Assembly (NCBI GenBank): GCA_002712305.1
Contig: PATE01000126.1
Span: 1-24,966 of the forward strand
DNA: 24,966 bases
Origin: Gemmatimonadota bacterium
Lineage (GTDB): Bacteria; Latescibacterota; UBA2968; UBA8231
Direction of reading: 5' to 3'
In this document: one piece after another, positions 22,158 to 24,966 of the stretch
How the letters are laid out: each line of letters starts with the position of its first letter
Position numbering within the stretch: the first letter of the stretch is position 1
The notes under the pieces: generated by a model
What the model was told of the DNA's origin: nothing
Databases searched by the model: none
Seen by the model: the letters and a program-made list of their open reading frames with translations, nothing else
Made by a program: the position numbers and the translations under genes

Positions 22158-24416
22158 ATGATCAGCCTCCAAAGTGCCCTTTCGGCTCAGGCACGTCGCA
22201 ATCGCAAGCTGCTTTCCGAGGCGTCCTACCTTGGACCATCGGTCAGTTCCAAAGTCGTACCCCTGCGCATCGATGTGAAGGGCCCTGCCAGTGCCGACCA
22301 GCTGGACGCTGTGGTTGGCCTTGGCGCTGAGGCAGCCTCGACGGCGATCTCGTCCCTGGCATCCCTGGCCAAGATCGGCGAACTCGATCATCTCGGTGGC
22401 GGTCTCGAACTCATCGATCCACTGCTTCTGTCGATGGCAGTCGCCGATGGCGAGTCGGTGGACTACACCATCGAACATGCCCACACCAGCATCGGCTACT
22501 ACGCGGCGCTGGCCGCCTTCGGTTACGTCAAATCGAAAGATGTAGTCGAAGGTTTTCGGCGGGGTATCGACATTGCCGGACACGTCTCGTGGCTTCCTGG
22601 TGGAACCCAACTCAACGGCGGTCGTTTGGGTGTCATGATACCTGTCGCCGTGGGACAGGCCCTGGGACGGCGGGCCCGAAAAGGCGACGACGCGTGGGTG
22701 ATCACGCACTGTGGCGATGCAGGTTGGATTTCAGGACAAGCACTCAACGGCTTCAACGGCGCCAGCGCCCACGGTGCGCCGATCACCTTCGTGATGCACC
22801 GCAATGGCATTCAGTTGTCGGGTACGACGCGCAGTGTCCTCGACCGCGATCCTCGACCGGTGGCCGAATCTCTGGGTATTCGTGTTCTCGAAATTCCCAC
22901 GCTTCACGACATTCCGGCGCTGTATGAGGCCTATCGCGAGGCAGCACGTCTGGCGCGTGAGGGTACGCCCAATTTGATCTTCCCCACCGGATTTAAGTCG
23001 GTGGAAGGTCAGGTGATCGACTTGCAGTGGTTTGGAGAGCACTACGGCGTCTTGGCCGAAACCGAGGCAATGGCTGCGAAGAATGGGGTCTCCATGGGCA
23101 GACCCATCTGGGTGCCCGGGTCCCTGATGAGTTATCGCGACGTGGGTCCCATGCTGGAATGCCTCTTCCTCGTCAACGATCTACCCGGCGGAGAAGGCCA
23201 CCACGATGGCCACATGAAGGGTCGTGACGAGAAGGAAGTCCTCAGCGGATCCATGTTCCAGGTGACCGATGCGCAGAAGTCGACCATCTCAAATCTGCGC
23301 AAAGCAAAGCGCTCGGTGACTCGCAGGGCGCGACCGGCTCCGGGGGCGCCCAACCTGAAACTCAGCGGCACCCAGACGGGGGCCGCCAAACTGCCGGCTG
23401 CCGGAGACTCCGCCAGTCCAAGAGCCGGATCTGAGGCTGGATACGCTGCCGTGGCTGCCGCACACAGCGAAGACGTTTTCATCGTCAGCTGTGACCTGGA
23501 TGTCTCGACGAAACTGGCCAAAGCGTGCGGTCTCATCCCGGCCCAGAACCAGTTCGAGATGTCGATCGAAGAGCAAGCAGCGACGCTGGTCGCCGACGGA
23601 CTGGCCATGAGTTCTGATCGCCCGCAACTCAACGTCGTTTCCACCTTCGCCGCGTTTTTTGAGGGAATTGCGCGTGAGGGATTCGACATGTGGCGATACC
23701 AGAGGAATCTGACGGGCGCCAATGAGGGTTTGAATGTCGCTTTCCATTTGTCCCACGTCGGAGCCTGTACGGGTCGTGATCATTTCTCCGGTTGGGGCCT
23801 GGATTGGATCAATGTGGCTCTCACCTACCTGCCCTATCTGCACCGTTTCTATGCACCCGCCGATGCACGAGCCGCCTATCTGGCGGTTGTGGATCTGGCG
23901 GCTCACTATGGCGGTCACGTCATCGGCATTCCCCGCGACAATCTGCCCGTGCTCAGCAAGCAGGATGACTCCGGTCCCTTGTGGGAGGCTACCGACGCCT
24001 GGCAGCCGGTGACGACCTATCGAACCCACGAAGGGGCTGAACATGCGATTCTGGCAATGGGCGCTCCGGCCTTCCTCGCCGGTGAAGCCGCCGCGACGCT
24101 GACGAAAAAGGGGCGACCCACCGATGTGCTCATCATCAATGGTCTGCCTCTGTCGGACAAAGAGCTGGAAACTCTGCTGGCCCCCTACGCCAACGGTGTC
24201 GTCACGGTGGAGGACGGATTTATCGGCACCGCTGCCACGGGTGTGCGCGGTTTCGCCGGTCTCGTCGCCTCCAAGGCGGCCGATGCCGCGTTGCCCGTCT
24301 CACACGTGGGTATCACCGATCCCACGGTGGCACCGTCCAATGGACACATGGAAACGTGGGCTCACTTTGGCATCACGACACAGGCTCTGACCAAGGCGGT
24401 TCAGGACCTGGGTTGA
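22158..24416 (+). CDS. Atypical transketolase-like thiamine-diphosphate enzyme
   Basis: A 752-residue protein with the three-domain plan of transketolase, which moves two-carbon ketol units between sugar phosphates. The thiamine-diphosphate motif is GDAGWISGQALNGFNGA from 186, closing at N216. The pyrimidine domain has the activating glutamate in MSIEEQAA (E471 or E472) and LNVVSTFAAFFEG; the C-terminal domain has DVLIINGLPLSDKELE. Differences from the usual enzyme are clear. The N-terminal GHAS and GPLGQG segments are missing; in their place are EHAHTSIGYYAAL and GHVSWLPGGTQLNGG. There is a basic, Ala/Pro-rich linker at about 380-425 between the two catalytic domains. ATG at 22158 is preferred (AAGGA ten bases upstream) over a longer frame from 22035. 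A specialised paralogue, rather than the housekeeping enzyme, is possible. Confidence 0.85.
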   Translation: MISLQSALSAQARRNRKLLSEASYLGPSVSSKVVPLRIDVKGPASADQLDAVVGLGAEAASTAISSLASLAKIGELDHLGGGLELIDPLLLSMAVADGESVDYTIEHAHTSIGYYAALAAFGYVKSKDVVEGFRRGIDIAGHVSWLPGGTQLNGGRLGVMIPVAVGQALGRRARKGDDAWVITHCGDAGWISGQALNGFNGASAHGAPITFVMHRNGIQLSGTTRSVLDRDPRPVAESLGIRVLEIPTLHDIPALYEAYREAARLAREGTPNLIFPTGFKSVEGQVIDLQWFGEHYGVLAETEAMAAKNGVSMGRPIWVPGSLMSYRDVGPMLECLFLVNDLPGGEGHHDGHMKGRDEKEVLSGSMFQVTDAQKSTISNLRKAKRSVTRRARPAPGAPNLKLSGTQTGAAKLPAAGDSASPRAGSEAGYAAVAAAHSEDVFIVSCDLDVSTKLAKACGLIPAQNQFEMSIEEQAATLVADGLAMSSDRPQLNVVSTFAAFFEGIAREGFDMWRYQRNLTGANEGLNVAFHLSHVGACTGRDHFSGWGLDWINVALTYLPYLHRFYAPADARAAYLAVVDLAAHYGGHVIGIPRDNLPVLSKQDDSGPLWEATDAWQPVTTYRTHEGAEHAILAMGAPAFLAGEAAATLTKKGRPTDVLIINGLPLSDKELETLLAPYANGVVTVEDGFIGTAATGVRGFAGLVASKAADAALPVSHVGITDPTVAPSNGHMETWAHFGITTQALTKAVQDLG

Positions 24417-24466
24417 ATCCGCGACATAGGTACGATTTTGCGACACGAATCAACGGAACATCAGAC

Positions 24467-24471
24467 AGGAG
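24467..24471 (+). promoter_or_regulatory. Ribosome binding site deciding a GTG start
   Basis: AGGAG lies eight bases before the GTG at 24480 and marks the start of the partial cyclophilin gene at the right edge. Confidence 0.65.
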
Positions 24472-24479
24472 CAAATGCT

Positions 24480-24966
24480 GTGAATCGAGTACGTGGAACT
24501 GCGATGGGATGTCTGCTGCTGCTGGCCAGCTGCGGCGGTGGCCCTGAGGGTGGCGGCGACGCGTCTGTGAACAAGGGGGTGTTGATGGATCCTCAAGGCG
24601 AGGAGATGACCAAGCAGGCCCCGGATACGTATCGAGTACGTTTCGAAACCAGTGCAGGTGATATTCAGATCGAGGTGGAACGATCCTTTTCACCACACGG
24701 TGCCGATCGATTCTACAACCTCGTGGCCAACGGGTTCTACGACGAATGTCGATTCTTCCGCATCGTCCCCAACTTCATCGTCCAGTGGGGGATGAGTCCC
24801 GATCCCGAAGTGACGGCGGTCTGGCAAGGAGCGACGATCCCCGATGATCCAGTCCAGATTTCGAACGACCGGGGCACGATCACTTTCGCGAAGACGAACT
24901 CGCCCAACTCGCGCACGACGCAGTTGTTCATCAATTTCGTCGACAATGCCCGGCTCGACGGGATGG
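24480..24966 (+). CDS. Lipoprotein cyclophilin-type peptidyl-prolyl isomerase (partial)
   Basis: The gene runs off the right edge; 162 codons are visible. Cyclophilins speed cis-trans isomerisation of proline bonds. The product starts VNRVRGTAMGCLLLLASC: a short lipoprotein signal with lipobox LASC and the lipidated cysteine at residue 18, then a glycine-rich linker. The cyclophilin domain follows: VRFETSAGDIQIEVERS, FYNLVANGFYDECRFFRIVPNFIVQWG (the conserved F-R-x-x-x-x-F-x-x-Q block), TITFAKTNSPNSRTTQLFIN and the beginning of NARLDG. These are standard family elements, so the isomerase is expected to act on the outer face of a membrane. It lies 63 bp after the transketolase gene; the two may share a transcript. 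The GTG start is supported by AGGAG. Confidence 0.9.
   Translation, partial: MNRVRGTAMGCLLLLASCGGGPEGGGDASVNKGVLMDPQGEEMTKQAPDTYRVRFETSAGDIQIEVERSFSPHGADRFYNLVANGFYDECRFFRIVPNFIVQWGMSPDPEVTAVWQGATIPDDPVQISNDRGTITFAKTNSPNSRTTQLFINFVDNARLDGM

Overview
The window (about 25 kb, roughly 60% G+C, dense bacterial coding with ATG/GTG/TTG starts and AGGAG-type ribosome sites) looks like a chromosomal segment from a free-living or sponge/marine-type heterotroph. The gene mix is typical of the Planctomycetota, Latescibacterota or Poribacteria type: phytanoyl-CoA dioxygenase, Gfo/Idh/MocA oxidoreductase, mannonate dehydratase remnant, HTTM protein, dockerin-like EF-hand secreted protein and paralogous uncharacterised 399-residue proteins. 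The phylum is inferred from gene content only. No tRNA, rRNA, CRISPR array, phage or complete insertion sequence was seen.

Left part (1-5967): on the minus strand a metallophosphoesterase with a large extra C-terminal region and a GNAT acetyltransferase. Divergent from them is a translationally coupled pair, a sugar-phosphate nucleotidyltransferase and a galactokinase-like GHMP kinase (ATGA overlap), which together could make an activated NDP-sugar. A small divergent GGDEF-like protein follows. Middle-left (6000-10579): a small lipoprotein, a convergent Gfo/Idh/MocA dehydrogenase, a Smr-domain protein, an M20D amidohydrolase, and a tightly packed pair of a shikimate-kinase-like protein lacking the P-loop residues and a DUF480/YceH protein.

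Centre (10612-14640): an HTTM-type membrane protein gene broken by at least two frameshifts and a stop, then a phytanoyl-CoA dioxygenase and a ketoglutarate-semialdehyde-type aldehyde dehydrogenase, ended by a strong bidirectional terminator. Next come a REC-AraC response regulator (minus) and a divergent glycosyltransferase.

The stretch 16655-17842 is a gene graveyard: a truncated sigma-54 activator with frameshift, stop and lost GAFTGA; an 18-bp tandem repeat encoding GTPGDD units followed by an out-of-frame membrane anchor; and, on the opposite strand, a mannonate dehydratase (uxuA) remnant with two internal deletions, frameshifts and a stop. Right part (18006-24966): a small glutaredoxin, two tandem paralogues of an unrecognised 399-residue Rossmann-like family, a secreted protein with two EF-hand loops, an atypical transketolase, and the start of a lipoprotein cyclophilin that runs off the end.

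The best candidates for something new are the tandem 399-residue paralogues, the kinase/nucleotidyltransferase pair with an altered sugar-binding motif, the shikimate-kinase-like pseudoenzyme, and the mosaic pseudogene region. No clearly new multi-gene defence or mobile system could be supported.
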